DNA from: a virus | Direction: 5' to 3' (one strand) | Length of the DNA stretch: 64,000 nt | IMG/VR virus record: IMGVR_UViG_3300024261_000008 | Span: 1-64,000 of that record | Shown here: one piece after another, positions 52,048 to 60,560 of the stretch | Position numbering within the stretch: position 1 is the first letter of the stretch | Layout: each line of letters opens with the position of its first letter | Position numbers and translations under genes: made by a program | Notes under the pieces: model-generated | What the model was told of the DNA's origin: nothing | Seen by the model: the letters and a program-made list of their open reading frames with translations, nothing else | Databases searched by the model: none

Positions 52048-54614
52048 GTATTTCACAGACCATAAATGTAGCAAATTTAGGACAAGTAGTAACTAACGCA
52101 GGAGGAATCACATTTGCTGTAGCAACTCCTACTGGTACACTAGGTGCTATATCAACTCTTAATGTTGATGGCTTAAGCGTTAATACTGGCCTTAGATCAG
52201 TGCTTGTTAATGTTCCTTGTTCTGCTTATCAAGGTTCTTTAAATAGTGCAAGTTTTAGCTTTCGCACATTCAGGTCTTCTATTTATTTAAGTGCAGAGGG
52301 TAGGCCTCCTTTTGCTTTTGTAAATACTGAAGATCAACTTTTTAATTTGCAGTCACTTGCTCTCGAAAACGGCCTTAGAGTTGATGACTATGTTATATTC
52401 AATGCTGATGATCCCTTGTCTGATTATAAGATAGGAGATGCCGCACTTTTTATCGGGCCTATTGCCGAACCTCCTGCTGAGAATGCTTGGGTTAGATATC
52501 CCGGTGGTATAACTAGTGCTCCTATAAACCCATCTACCCCTGTTGCTTCAACCGGAGTTAAAGTAGATGGTAAACTGGTTACTAATGACACGGCCCTTCC
52601 TAATAACGCAGGGGCTTGGAACATTATGCCGAAAACTGAAAGTAGCTACAGCTACGACATATCAGCTAATGGCTTTATTAATATAGATGTTACAGATGTT
52701 GTTAAGGAGATAACAGATCAGCCTCTTTGGGAAAAGAATAATCAACTATCTATAATTTTTGAACCAGAAGGCAATGATGGGGACTACCTATTTGACATGG
52801 GTGTAAGTTCAAGTCAGTTTACATTTACGACAGACCACAACCCCGTCCCACCATTTAAACCACAAGATATTCAGATTCAATCAGAATATCGAGCATTGGC
52901 TGTCACTTGGGAGCCTCCACTTGATGATGGTGGTTCTCCAGTAATTGGATATGCTTTTGAATATAGGTCAGAATCAGAACAAGAATGGACTTCGACACTT
53001 GGGACTAGTGCAGATGAGCGTTACTACAATATAGAAGGTCTTACTCCGGGCATATACTACTATGTTAGAATAGCAGCAGCAAACGAGATAGGCTTAGGAG
53101 ATTGGGCTACTCCCACCACTCCCGAAAAACCAAACAATAATGCCCCGGTTCCCATTAACTCCTTGGACTTTAATAGTGCTAACCCTATTCGGGTTAGAAT
53201 TAGAAGAGACTACTCAGCAGCATGGGACGCAGCAGACCCAGTGTTAGCCATTGGAGAGCCGGGGTATGTTTTAGATACTAACTTTATGAAAGTAGGAGAC
53301 GGTCTTAGTAGCTGGACAGGATTAGGCTATGTCCAAGTCCCAGATAGTACTATTAATTTCCCTCCTCCACCAGATGTGTTTCTAAAAGTAAACGACAATG
53401 AGTTCGCTGCTTCTCCTGTAGTAGAGGTTAATCTTTCAAAAAGTCAACCTTTAACTATCAAAGCTGAAAATGGCATTAAGGCAGAATATAGCAACACCTA
53501 TAAAACTGTTACTATGTCTTTAGAAACTACTTTTAATCCTATACAAAGCGGTACGATTTCGAATCCTGAAGCATTAGGTTCTCAAGGGTCAGTCAGGTAC
53601 GACAATGAAAGAATATTTATTTGCGTAGAAGAAAACTTGTGGAAGAGAGTATTACAAGATCAGCCTTGGTTTAATGTCGTTCCAATATCTGTTAGCGATG
53701 GTGCTGGGCAATACCCAAGTAATACAGTCATATCAGCAGACGGTGCAATAGTACAAGTTCAGTCTAATGGTGATCCCTATCCAGCAAAAGCAGGTACACC
53801 TCTTGTTAATGACGGGTTGACTCCTAGAGGTGGATTTCTTGGAGGCTATATACCAGCAAGTCAAAATTATGACTTCGCTATTCTGTACAATGGTGGTGAA
53901 TCTAATAGCAATCCTCAATTAGTTTCAGAAAACCCTATCGCAGTCACAGTCAACGGAGTGGTTATCAAGTCTTCTAAATATTCTGGAGACATAGACATTT
54001 TTTCTCCTCCAAATAACTTTGAATATGACATGCCGTTTTGGACAAATTATTTTGGTATAGACGGTTGTAACGGTTTAGTATTAGATGATCTAGTTTATGT
54101 CTATTATGGAGGACGCTTCGTTAATCAGTGTTGGAACACCAATAAGTTTTATGAGTCTAATGAGTATTTTAATGACACAAACTTTGCTGGAGACTATATT
54201 AGACATAATGATGGTCACTCAAAAATCGTAGGAATAGCATTTGATGGCTATCCTATATATGGACCGTTCGGCTATTCTGACCCACTTAATACCAATTCTA
54301 ATGTAAGACGCATAGCTTCTTCTTACAGGAAACTTGCTACAGATGCTCATAGACCTAACGGATTTAAGTATAATAATTCTTATGTTATAGAAGATGTTAC
54401 ATATACTTTAATAGCCGGTGCGTTTGTGCAAGACTATCAGTTCGATACCACGTTTGGCGATTTGGATGAATATAATGGCCGATATTGCAAGACTCCAGAA
54501 TACCCGAATGGCACTTATGCATACTTTTTGACGTTCTCTGACGACGAATTGCTTTATCCTGCATATCCTTATATAATTGGTACTAGCACTAGGGAGCAGC
54601 GTAGTGTATTATAG
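52044..54614 (+). CDS. Virion protein with FN3, Mtd-type and YHYH domains, 856 aa
   Basis: Starts as ATGA on the previous stop. Order: beta-rich N-terminus (1-260); fibronectin type III (about 268-356: LAVTWEPPLDDGGSPVIGYA..., YYVRIAAANEIGLGDW); an Mtd-type domain in internal position (about 380-432: IRVRIRRDYSAAW...GEPGYVLDTNFMKV, GDGLSSW); a GSQGSVRYDNERIFI...LWKRV unit (about 511-537) as in the 2217-aa fibre; and a YHYH domain (about 650-850: DGHSKIVGIAFDGYPIYGPF, LDEYNGRYCKTPEYPNGTYA). YHYH proteins have His/Tyr-rich conserved sites of unknown role. The arrangement suggests fusion of a complete small fibre onto an FN3-bearing base. Confidence 0.8.
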   Translation: MSISQTINVANLGQVVTNAGGITFAVATPTGTLGAISTLNVDGLSVNTGLRSVLVNVPCSAYQGSLNSASFSFRTFRSSIYLSAEGRPPFAFVNTEDQLFNLQSLALENGLRVDDYVIFNADDPLSDYKIGDAALFIGPIAEPPAENAWVRYPGGITSAPINPSTPVASTGVKVDGKLVTNDTALPNNAGAWNIMPKTESSYSYDISANGFINIDVTDVVKEITDQPLWEKNNQLSIIFEPEGNDGDYLFDMGVSSSQFTFTTDHNPVPPFKPQDIQIQSEYRALAVTWEPPLDDGGSPVIGYAFEYRSESEQEWTSTLGTSADERYYNIEGLTPGIYYYVRIAAANEIGLGDWATPTTPEKPNNNAPVPINSLDFNSANPIRVRIRRDYSAAWDAADPVLAIGEPGYVLDTNFMKVGDGLSSWTGLGYVQVPDSTINFPPPPDVFLKVNDNEFAASPVVEVNLSKSQPLTIKAENGIKAEYSNTYKTVTMSLETTFNPIQSGTISNPEALGSQGSVRYDNERIFICVEENLWKRVLQDQPWFNVVPISVSDGAGQYPSNTVISADGAIVQVQSNGDPYPAKAGTPLVNDGLTPRGGFLGGYIPASQNYDFAILYNGGESNSNPQLVSENPIAVTVNGVVIKSSKYSGDIDIFSPPNNFEYDMPFWTNYFGIDGCNGLVLDDLVYVYYGGRFVNQCWNTNKFYESNEYFNDTNFAGDYIRHNDGHSKIVGIAFDGYPIYGPFGYSDPLNTNSNVRRIASSYRKLATDAHRPNGFKYNNSYVIEDVTYTLIAGAFVQDYQFDTTFGDLDEYNGRYCKTPEYPNGTYAYFLTFSDDELLYPAYPYIIGTSTREQRSVL
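54603..54613 (+). promoter_or_regulatory. Possible late promoter element AGTGTATTATA
   Basis: Overlaps the stop of the previous gene and lies 33 bases before the neck-protein start. It resembles GGTGTATATAC at 13699 and 31790, but as it is partly coding the evidence is weak. Confidence 0.25.
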
Positions 54615-54646
54615 GGTAGTAACTTTTACCGAAAGGGCTAATAAAT

Positions 54647-55171
54647 ATGTTTGATCATTTAATAACTCCTGCTTTTAAGAACCTTTACAAAGAAGCTATT
54701 GATACGCTTATAGTCAACAGCACCAATTCTTTAACTGTACCTTGCAAGTTTATATATGACAGTGTAGAACGCAAACTGTGTCCTAATTGTGTATTTGATC
54801 CTATACAGCAAAGATCACTCAATAAGTACAACGGTAGCGGGCCAGCACCTTTTCCTGATCAGAGCATATGCCCTGTCTGTGGTGGATATGGCTTTAGCAA
54901 CATAAGGAATGAAGAGGTAGCACACATGGGTATTATATTTGACAGTAAGTACTGGATGAACTGGGGTTCTAACTCAGTTAATATTACAGAAGGCATGGTG
55001 CAAAGTTTGTCAACTATAAAACTTTTTAATCAAATTAAAAACTGTAGAGAAATGATTATGGATACTAATCTTTCTCATCTTGGTAACTATAATTATACCA
55101 GAGCGGGAGAACCTGAACCAGCAGGTCTAGGGGATCATATCTACTTAATTACTATGTGGAAAAGATTATGA
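54647..55171 (+). CDS. Neck-region protein with four-cysteine knuckle, 174 aa
   Basis: Two CxxC pairs (CPNC near residue 44 and CPVC near 77, within CPVCGGYGF) with GP.PFPDQS between form a treble-clef-like zinc site. I recognise this pattern (CPNC......GP..F..G..C..C.G.G) in conserved phage structural proteins that lie between head and tail genes. The rest is mixed alpha/beta and ends DHIYLITMWKRL. It is first of a tight group (54647-56888) with overlapping starts, the place of head-completion or tail-completion genes. Confidence 0.65.
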   Translation: MFDHLITPAFKNLYKEAIDTLIVNSTNSLTVPCKFIYDSVERKLCPNCVFDPIQQRSLNKYNGSGPAPFPDQSICPVCGGYGFSNIRNEEVAHMGIIFDSKYWMNWGSNSVNITEGMVQSLSTIKLFNQIKNCREMIMDTNLSHLGNYNYTRAGEPEPAGLGDHIYLITMWKRL

Positions 55172-55803
55172 AATTTGAAGTTACAATACAAGAAACAACT
55201 AACCAAATATCTAAAGAGATACTTAATGCTATTTTAAAAGAAATGTCAAAGTCTTGGTTTAAAGGCACACAGGCTATTACTAAAGGTCTACCTACAGTAG
55301 TAATAGACGGTATAAAGTCTCAACCAGAATACAGTGCTTTGCTTTCCGGTCAGTTGAAATTTGAATTTGGTCTTACTAATGCAATTACAAAAGTTGAAGA
55401 GATTATTAATATTTGGGCAAATAACATTGCACTGACAAACTCTCCTCCTAAAATACGAGGTTCGCAAATAACAGCGTCTTATTCGATCAGTATGATAAAG
55501 TCAGATTACAGCGATGTACTTTCAGCCCCTGCTGCTAAACAATTAATTGATGGAGGTAATTTACCTTGGCTAAATTGGTTATTGACCGCAGGTGGCAGTA
55601 TTTTAGTTCCGTCTTATGATGTAGAATTTGGGCCAAGTTCACGGTCTCGTACAGGTGGTGCTATTATGGTAAAAGGTGGTAGTTACCGAGTTGACCCAAA
55701 ATATGCTGGAACACTAGGGAATAATTGGATTACAAGAGCCGTTGGAAGTGTAAATAACAATATAGAAGAACTTATCACAACATCATTGAGGTCAGCATTA
55801 TGA
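55168..55803 (+). CDS. Probable neck/tail-completion protein, 211 aa
   Basis: The start at 55168 forms an ATGA overlap with the previous stop, and GGAAAAG precedes it; an in-frame start four codons earlier is less likely. The N-terminal half is helical (EILNAILKEMSKSWFKGTQA), and the C-terminal half is beta-type with GPSSRSRTGGAIMVKGGSYR, then VDPKYAGTLGNNWITRAV. This ending is found in neck or minor structural proteins of many phages. The function is assigned by position only. Confidence 0.6.
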   Translation: MKFEVTIQETTNQISKEILNAILKEMSKSWFKGTQAITKGLPTVVIDGIKSQPEYSALLSGQLKFEFGLTNAITKVEEIINIWANNIALTNSPPKIRGSQITASYSISMIKSDYSDVLSAPAAKQLIDGGNLPWLNWLLTAGGSILVPSYDVEFGPSSRSRTGGAIMVKGGSYRVDPKYAGTLGNNWITRAVGSVNNNIEELITTSLRSAL

Positions 55804-56888
55804 ATGAAGATTGTTCATGTAGTAACGACATAGGCTTTAGTAAAGTAGATGAAATAGGCCCAAGTCAGCTAATTAACCAATTAGAAGAAAATATGAAGGC
55901 ATTTCTAGACTACGGATTCCTCGATATAGGAGGTTTTGTTAATGTCCACTATTCTACTAGCGGGCTTTATGGAGGAAGTTTCGACAGATTGATGCCAAAT
56001 GCTGAACCACCTTTTACTGATGGTAGAATGTACAGAACCCCTAAAAAAGATATAGTTTATGAGTCTGGTATGTCGTATAACGGAATTTCGCCCATTCCTG
56101 TTACTGGAGTTATCATCGATAATCAGTTCATTCCCGGTCCTACAGGCAATTCTCAGCATGGGTTTACAATTAACTATCCAGAAGGCTATGTTTTATTTAA
56201 CCAGCCTTTAGATAGCAACGTAGAGGTTTACATGGCTTATTCCTACCGTTGGATACAGGTTTATAAAAGCAGTGCTAGTCCATATTGGAAAGAATTACAA
56301 GAACTTAGCTATAAACCCGGAGGTATTCATGGCGGTCCCGGTGCTGTTCCTGATTCTCACCCTAGTGATGGAGACCATTGTCCTCCTATGCCAGTGTACA
56401 ACGGCAACTGTGAATATGTCAACCCTAACCTGATAGATGCTAACGGAGCAGCACAATACACAGGCTATAGCAACTCACTTAATCATAACCTACAGATGCC
56501 CTGTATTGTGGTAGAGCCAGTAGCTAGAAGTGATGCAAAACCATATCAGTTAGGATGTGTTGATCATTGGATCGACCAAGATATTCTTTTGCATGTGTTT
56601 GCAGAAAATGGCATAGATAAAAATAGAATCTGTGACATAATTAGATTACAGAGAAATAAGACTATCTGCCTGTATGATCAGAACAAAGTGGCTAATAGCG
56701 GTGCAAGCCCTCTCAACTGGGATGGAAGCATTAATCAAAACGGCCTAAATTATCCATCGCTAGTTACGGATAACGATTATATTTTTACAAAATGCTATTT
56801 TAAAGACATTAAATTAATGGATATGGAAAGTTCAAATAAAAATTTGTATTGGTGTACAATAAGGGTAACAACAGAGGTTATTTTGTAG
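55800..56888 (+). CDS. Conserved virion protein of the neck group, 362 aa
   Basis: Starts on the previous stop as ATGA. Contains LDYGFLDIGGFVNVHYSTSG, then YGGSFDRLMPNAEPPFTDGR, a region I recognise from conserved structural proteins in large environmental phages, and a beta-strand GFTINYPEGYVLFNQPL followed by YMAYSYRWIQVY. Residues 190-362 are Cys- and Asn-rich. Possible head-tail joining or tail terminator protein. The following tail tube gene begins 57 bases later. Confidence 0.6.
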   Translation: MNEDCSCSNDIGFSKVDEIGPSQLINQLEENMKAFLDYGFLDIGGFVNVHYSTSGLYGGSFDRLMPNAEPPFTDGRMYRTPKKDIVYESGMSYNGISPIPVTGVIIDNQFIPGPTGNSQHGFTINYPEGYVLFNQPLDSNVEVYMAYSYRWIQVYKSSASPYWKELQELSYKPGGIHGGPGAVPDSHPSDGDHCPPMPVYNGNCEYVNPNLIDANGAAQYTGYSNSLNHNLQMPCIVVEPVARSDAKPYQLGCVDHWIDQDILLHVFAENGIDKNRICDIIRLQRNKTICLYDQNKVANSGASPLNWDGSINQNGLNYPSLVTDNDYIFTKCYFKDIKLMDMESSNKNLYWCTIRVTTEVIL

Positions 56889-56944
56889 TCAAGGCACTAC
56901 ATTCTTTTTTCCAACCAAAATCGAAATACTGGAGACAAATACTC

Positions 56945-58066
56945 ATGGCTAATAATAGAATTTTTTATGCTTGCCACAATGTTCAAATTTGCGGTCCTTC
57001 TGGAACCACAACAGCAGAGAACGAAACGTGGTATACAATACAAGGTGCTCAGAGCGTAGGCATGAACACCTCCTTTAATCTAGAAGCAGTTTATCAACTA
57101 GGTCAGTTGAGTCTTTATGATAACTATGAAGAAACTCCAGAAGTTGAAATCACAGTTAATAAAGTACTTGACGGTCAACCAACGATGTATCAAAAATCAA
57201 TGGGTCAGGGTAATCTTGCTGAACTTGCCAACAATCGTTGTGGCATTAAACTGAACATTTATCCTGATACAGACGTTCGTACTACAGGAGTACCTGTAGC
57301 CTCTGTTTTGTGTCAACCTTCTTATCTTAGTACCGTAACTTACACATTCCCAACTGAAGGTAACTTCACAGAAGAATGTACTTTTGTAAGTAATGATAAA
57401 GTATGGTTGAGGAAAGAAACTGACTATGATTGGTCTTCTGATGTTGACAGTGCTCCACAGTATCAGTCACCATCCGGTATTGGTATCATGCGTAGACAGG
57501 CATTCTCAAAAGATACTAGCATCTTTCCAACAGGAAACGATCCACTCATTCCAACACGGTTTGCTGAAAGCGGTGGAATCCCAGAAAGTATGCGTTTCAA
57601 CAACATCACTGTAAGTATGAACCTTGGTCGTGAAGAAATTCGTGAACTTGGTCGCCGTACTCCTTTCTATCGTTACATTAGCTTCCCTGTTGAAGTAACA
57701 TGCGAAATCGAATGTACTGCTAATACTGGTGATATGGTTGGTACTGCTGAAGGTGCAGATGGATGTAACACTCCTAAGTTGCTTTCAGAAAAAGAAATCG
57801 TTCTTGACTTCTGCGATGGTATGAAAATTGATCTCGGTCTTAAGAACAAACTACAAAGTGTTAACTACACTGGCGGTGATACTGGTGGTGGCAACGTGCT
57901 TATCACTTACAGCTACAGTAATTTTAATGACTTTACCTACGAAGGTCCAGACCGTGGTAAGTCTGACATTAATGCTGATGCTAGCAACTTCCAGAGCTCT
58001 GGTCCGGGTAACACAGACACCTTGACAGACGGTGAAGCAGTTGATGATGCTGCAACACCAGCGTAA
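56945..58066 (+). CDS. Probable tail tube (major tail) protein, 373 aa
   Basis: The start at 56945 (MANNRIFYACHNVQICG) was chosen because the longer frame from 56849 overlaps the previous gene and lacks a ribosome site, while CTGGAGAC lies ahead of 56945. The stretch ENETWYTIQGAQSVGMNTSFNLEAV and a beta-rich body fit a tail-tube fold, and codon use resembles the capsid gene, as in abundant virion proteins. It lies before the chaperone-position genes and tape measure, which is the usual order. The acidic, Gly/Asp-rich C-terminus (last 40 residues) is probably disordered. Confidence 0.7.
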   Translation: MANNRIFYACHNVQICGPSGTTTAENETWYTIQGAQSVGMNTSFNLEAVYQLGQLSLYDNYEETPEVEITVNKVLDGQPTMYQKSMGQGNLAELANNRCGIKLNIYPDTDVRTTGVPVASVLCQPSYLSTVTYTFPTEGNFTEECTFVSNDKVWLRKETDYDWSSDVDSAPQYQSPSGIGIMRRQAFSKDTSIFPTGNDPLIPTRFAESGGIPESMRFNNITVSMNLGREEIRELGRRTPFYRYISFPVEVTCEIECTANTGDMVGTAEGADGCNTPKLLSEKEIVLDFCDGMKIDLGLKNKLQSVNYTGGDTGGGNVLITYSYSNFNDFTYEGPDRGKSDINADASNFQSSGPGNTDTLTDGEAVDDAATPA

Positions 58067-58114
58067 GTTGATAGAAAGTAAGATTTAGCCAAGGATAAAT
58101 AGCTCGGAGGAAAA

Positions 58115-58273
58115 ATGGACGAAGTATTTCAACACCTTGGGCGACTGTACTACGATGTGGTGCAGTCGCAAAAGGTTATCGAAAATTTAAAGCAACAACT
58201 AGAAGAAGCCAATAAAGAAGTACAGGCTTTAAAACAGGCAGGACAAACCCAAGACATACTATCAGACAATTAA
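58115..58273 (+). CDS. 52-aa coiled-coil peptide
   Basis: Reads MDEVFQHLGRLYYDVVQSQK, then VIENLKQQLEEANKEVQALK. CGGAGG stands five bases ahead of the ATG, the best ribosome site of this part. Residues 15-42 form a heptad pattern of a coiled coil. It lies between tail tube and the 342-aa gene, eight bases before the latter. T4-like and other phages encode similar tiny helical proteins here, but no name can be given. Confidence 0.65.
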   Translation: MDEVFQHLGRLYYDVVQSQKVIENLKQQLEEANKEVQALKQAGQTQDILSDN

Positions 58274-58281
58274 GGATAACA

Positions 58282-59310
58282 GTGGATGAAGAAAGAAGAA
58301 AAACATCTCTAGTACACAGACTCTTATCAGGCACTCTTATATTCCGCGAGGAAGATAGGATTTTGGAGTTAATATCTCCAAGCCTCGATGTCAAGCTATT
58401 ATCAGATGTGGTTTATGAAGAACACTACCAAGACAATATTTATGATTTTATTCTAAAAGAAGATGTGAGACCTCTGTTGTTAAAGGCCGAACTTATTGGA
58501 CATTTTTATGACAAAGATTTGGAAAGAATAATTAAGAAAATCGAAAAAATAAAAATACAACTTTTTTTAAATTATTGGGACAGAACTAAAACTAAAAGAA
58601 ACAGAGCGGCATTGAAACATGCTAAAAAGTCACAGATTGATCTGATGACAAAAGGAATGTCCTTCGATCATTTAACCTTAGAACATTTTTGCAATATGGA
58701 AGCAGTTAAATATCAAATATCTAGAACTTTAAGAGACCACGAAACAAAACAACCTGTACTTACTCCAGACTCTAACAAAATAGATTACGAGAAGTATTTA
58801 CATATAATAAATCAGCACACACTAGAACTAAACACTATTAGAAAAGTCGCTAGAAGCGAATATTGGAAAGGATACTTTCTATCAAATGAACACAACGTAT
58901 TTGGCAAGAGTGTAGGAGACCTTAATCCTGAACAACTTTCTCTGTTAACTACTACAAGAATGTATACTAGGATCGCAGAACATACAGATGCACCGAATGA
59001 GACTATATTAAATGATGATGATGCTTTAGATGGTTGGGTCTTACATCAAACTGAAAAAGCCTTAGAAGAAAAGAAAAAGGGAGATAAAAAAGATAGTAAG
59101 ATAGGTAACGCTCAAGAAGTTTTTTATATGGCAGAAAACCAAGAACAAAGAGAAGATATTTTAGCACTTAATACACAGGCATCAGAACAGATACAGAAGA
59201 ACAGAATGAACCAAGTAATGAATACGACAGAAGCAATAGACTCAGCAGATTTTCAGGACGTAAGACAAGAACTGAATGAAGCAGTCGCAAATAAACAGAA
59301 GAGGGTATGA
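58282..59310 (+). CDS. Helical protein before the tail chaperone genes, 342 aa
   Basis: GTG start at 58282 with AAGGA six bases ahead. The product is almost wholly helical and charged (for example LSDVVYEEHYQDNIYDFILK, and KKIEKIKIQLFLNYWDRTK). A Lys-rich segment lies at about 260-275 (EEKKKGDKKDSK) and an Asn/Gln-rich end follows. No motif of a known enzyme. Position between tail tube and tape measure suggests a tail assembly role, perhaps a T4 gp26/gp51-like or chaperone function, but this is only by location. Confidence 0.55.
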   Translation: MDEERRKTSLVHRLLSGTLIFREEDRILELISPSLDVKLLSDVVYEEHYQDNIYDFILKEDVRPLLLKAELIGHFYDKDLERIIKKIEKIKIQLFLNYWDRTKTKRNRAALKHAKKSQIDLMTKGMSFDHLTLEHFCNMEAVKYQISRTLRDHETKQPVLTPDSNKIDYEKYLHIINQHTLELNTIRKVARSEYWKGYFLSNEHNVFGKSVGDLNPEQLSLLTTTRMYTRIAEHTDAPNETILNDDDALDGWVLHQTEKALEEKKKGDKKDSKIGNAQEVFYMAENQEQREDILALNTQASEQIQKNRMNQVMNTTEAIDSADFQDVRQELNEAVANKQKRV

Positions 59311-59312
59311 TT

Positions 59313-59618
59313 ATGTCTAATGAAGATGTGGAACAACTGATTAGAAAAAGAATACAAACAACTATGATTGGAGCATTAGCAAGATTTGAAGAAAACTTTG
59401 GACATTTATGGGGGCATTACAAAGACCCTAGCGAACCATTGACTTCAGAAGAAGAAAAGTTTGCAGACACTTGGGACTATACCAGAAATCAAATTCTTAA
59501 CCAAGGAAATAGTCAGATAAGAAACTTATCTAAGGACTTGCAAAATGCCATAAGCGGCAACAGCAATCAAACTCGTTATCAATATAATTTCGGAAAACCT
59601 AGAGAGAAAAGAGGATAA
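59313..59618 (+). CDS. Small helical protein, 101 aa, tail assembly position
   Basis: Two starts are possible: ATG at 59307, overlapping the previous stop as ATGA, and ATG at 59313 with AGAGGG seven bases ahead, which is preferred. The sequence MSNEDVEQLIRKRIQTTMIG, then ALARFEENFGHLWGH is helical, and the end is basic and Asn/Gln-rich. It lies two bases before the next gene. The size and place suit a tail assembly chaperone partner. Confidence 0.55.
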   Translation: MSNEDVEQLIRKRIQTTMIGALARFEENFGHLWGHYKDPSEPLTSEEEKFADTWDYTRNQILNQGNSQIRNLSKDLQNAISGNSNQTRYQYNFGKPREKRG

Positions 59619-59619
59619 T

Positions 59620-60516
59620 ATGAATACTTATGATTTTAAAGCAACTGTAGATGGAAAAGAATGTGAGTTTACCGTTATGAGTCCATCTAACTTCCATTAT
59701 ACTGAAGCACAGAAAGTGTATAATCATGCTTTTAGTGATGCGGTTAAGTCTAATGCCATCGTTAGAGCAAAAATGGAAGATGTTCTTCGGGATCAGGGAC
59801 TATGGGATGACAAGAAAGAATCTGAGTATACTCAGATTGTACAAGAAATAGCTAATGGTGAAAGACTTTTGAAAAAGGGTGGAATTAAGCTATCTGAGGC
59901 TAAAAATTTGGCTATGGAGATGGCAGATAAACGGTCAAAGCTACGTGAATTGATCTCTGTTAGGACAAGTTTAGACAACCAGAGTGCTGAAGGTCAAGCC
60001 GATAACTCTAAATTTAATTATCTAGTATCAGCTTGTGTGGTGTATAAAAGTAATAATCAGCCCTATTTCAAGTCTCTTGAAGAATATCTAAGTAGTAATG
60101 CTTCAGAAGTCTCTAATACAGGTGCTAAACTTTTGGCTAATATGTTATATGGACTTGAAGACGACTTTGAGAAGAAACTACCAGAAAACAGGTTTCTTAA
60201 AAAGTATAATTTTGTAAACGATGATTTACAGTTGGTAAACAAAGAAGGTCATATTGTTGATAGAGAAGGCAGACTTATTGATAAGTTTGGCAGATATGTT
60301 AATGAGAAGGGCGACTATGTTGATAGACAAGGGAATTTGATTGATGATGACGGGGATTATATTGTCGATGAGCATCCTTTCTTAGATGATGATGGCGAAC
60401 CCATTCTAGAAGAAAAGACACAAGAAACCCCAACAGAAGAACAGCAGGATGAAGAGAAAACCAAACCTGTCGCAAAAAAACCTCGTCAGAAAAAAGCTAC
60501 TGCTGAAGCAGAGTAG
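59620..60516 (+). CDS. Tail assembly chaperone-position protein with 7-residue repeats, 298 aa
   Basis: Residues 1-110 start with a beta part (MNTYDFKATVDGKECEFTVM) and a helix-rich part with KRSKLRELISVRTSLDNQSA. Residues 130-200 resemble the conserved domain of T4-like tail-chaperone proteins (SACVVYKSNNQPYFKSLEEY). Residues 206-261 are eight 7-residue units of the form (V/I)(D/N)..G.(L/Y): VNKEGHI, VDREGRL, IDKFGRY, VNEKGDY and so on, likely a beta-solenoid or beta-hairpin ladder. A Lys/Glu/Gln tail follows. It lies directly before the tape measure, the usual chaperone place; no programmed frameshift site was convincing. Confidence 0.6.
   Translation: MNTYDFKATVDGKECEFTVMSPSNFHYTEAQKVYNHAFSDAVKSNAIVRAKMEDVLRDQGLWDDKKESEYTQIVQEIANGERLLKKGGIKLSEAKNLAMEMADKRSKLRELISVRTSLDNQSAEGQADNSKFNYLVSACVVYKSNNQPYFKSLEEYLSSNASEVSNTGAKLLANMLYGLEDDFEKKLPENRFLKKYNFVNDDLQLVNKEGHIVDREGRLIDKFGRYVNEKGDYVDRQGNLIDDDGDYIVDEHPFLDDDGEPILEEKTQETPTEEQQDEEKTKPVAKKPRQKKATAEAE
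60235..60402 (+). repeat. Eight heptad units in the 298-aa protein
   Basis: Codons for residues 206-261 encode units VNKEGHI, VDREGRL, IDKFGRY, VNEKGDY, VDRQGNL, IDDDGDY, IVDEHPF, LDDDGEP. Seven have Gly at position five; the seventh is degenerate. The acidity increases towards the end. Confidence 0.75.
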
Positions 60517-60560
60517 TGTTAATGTACACATGATGTCATTAGGATTATAGGAGAACCAAT

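Noticed and set aside
13739-54614. A diversity-generating retroelement, suggested by the Mtd-type domains
   Set aside because: No reverse transcriptase frame, template/variable repeat pair or accessory gene was found inside the window; the Mtd-like part is only the attachment domain.
60470-60560. Programmed frameshift at the A-run near the end of the 298-aa gene (chaperone G/GT type)
   Set aside because: Shifting by -1 or +1 at the A-runs leads to stops within a few to about twenty codons, before the tape measure, giving no meaningful extension.
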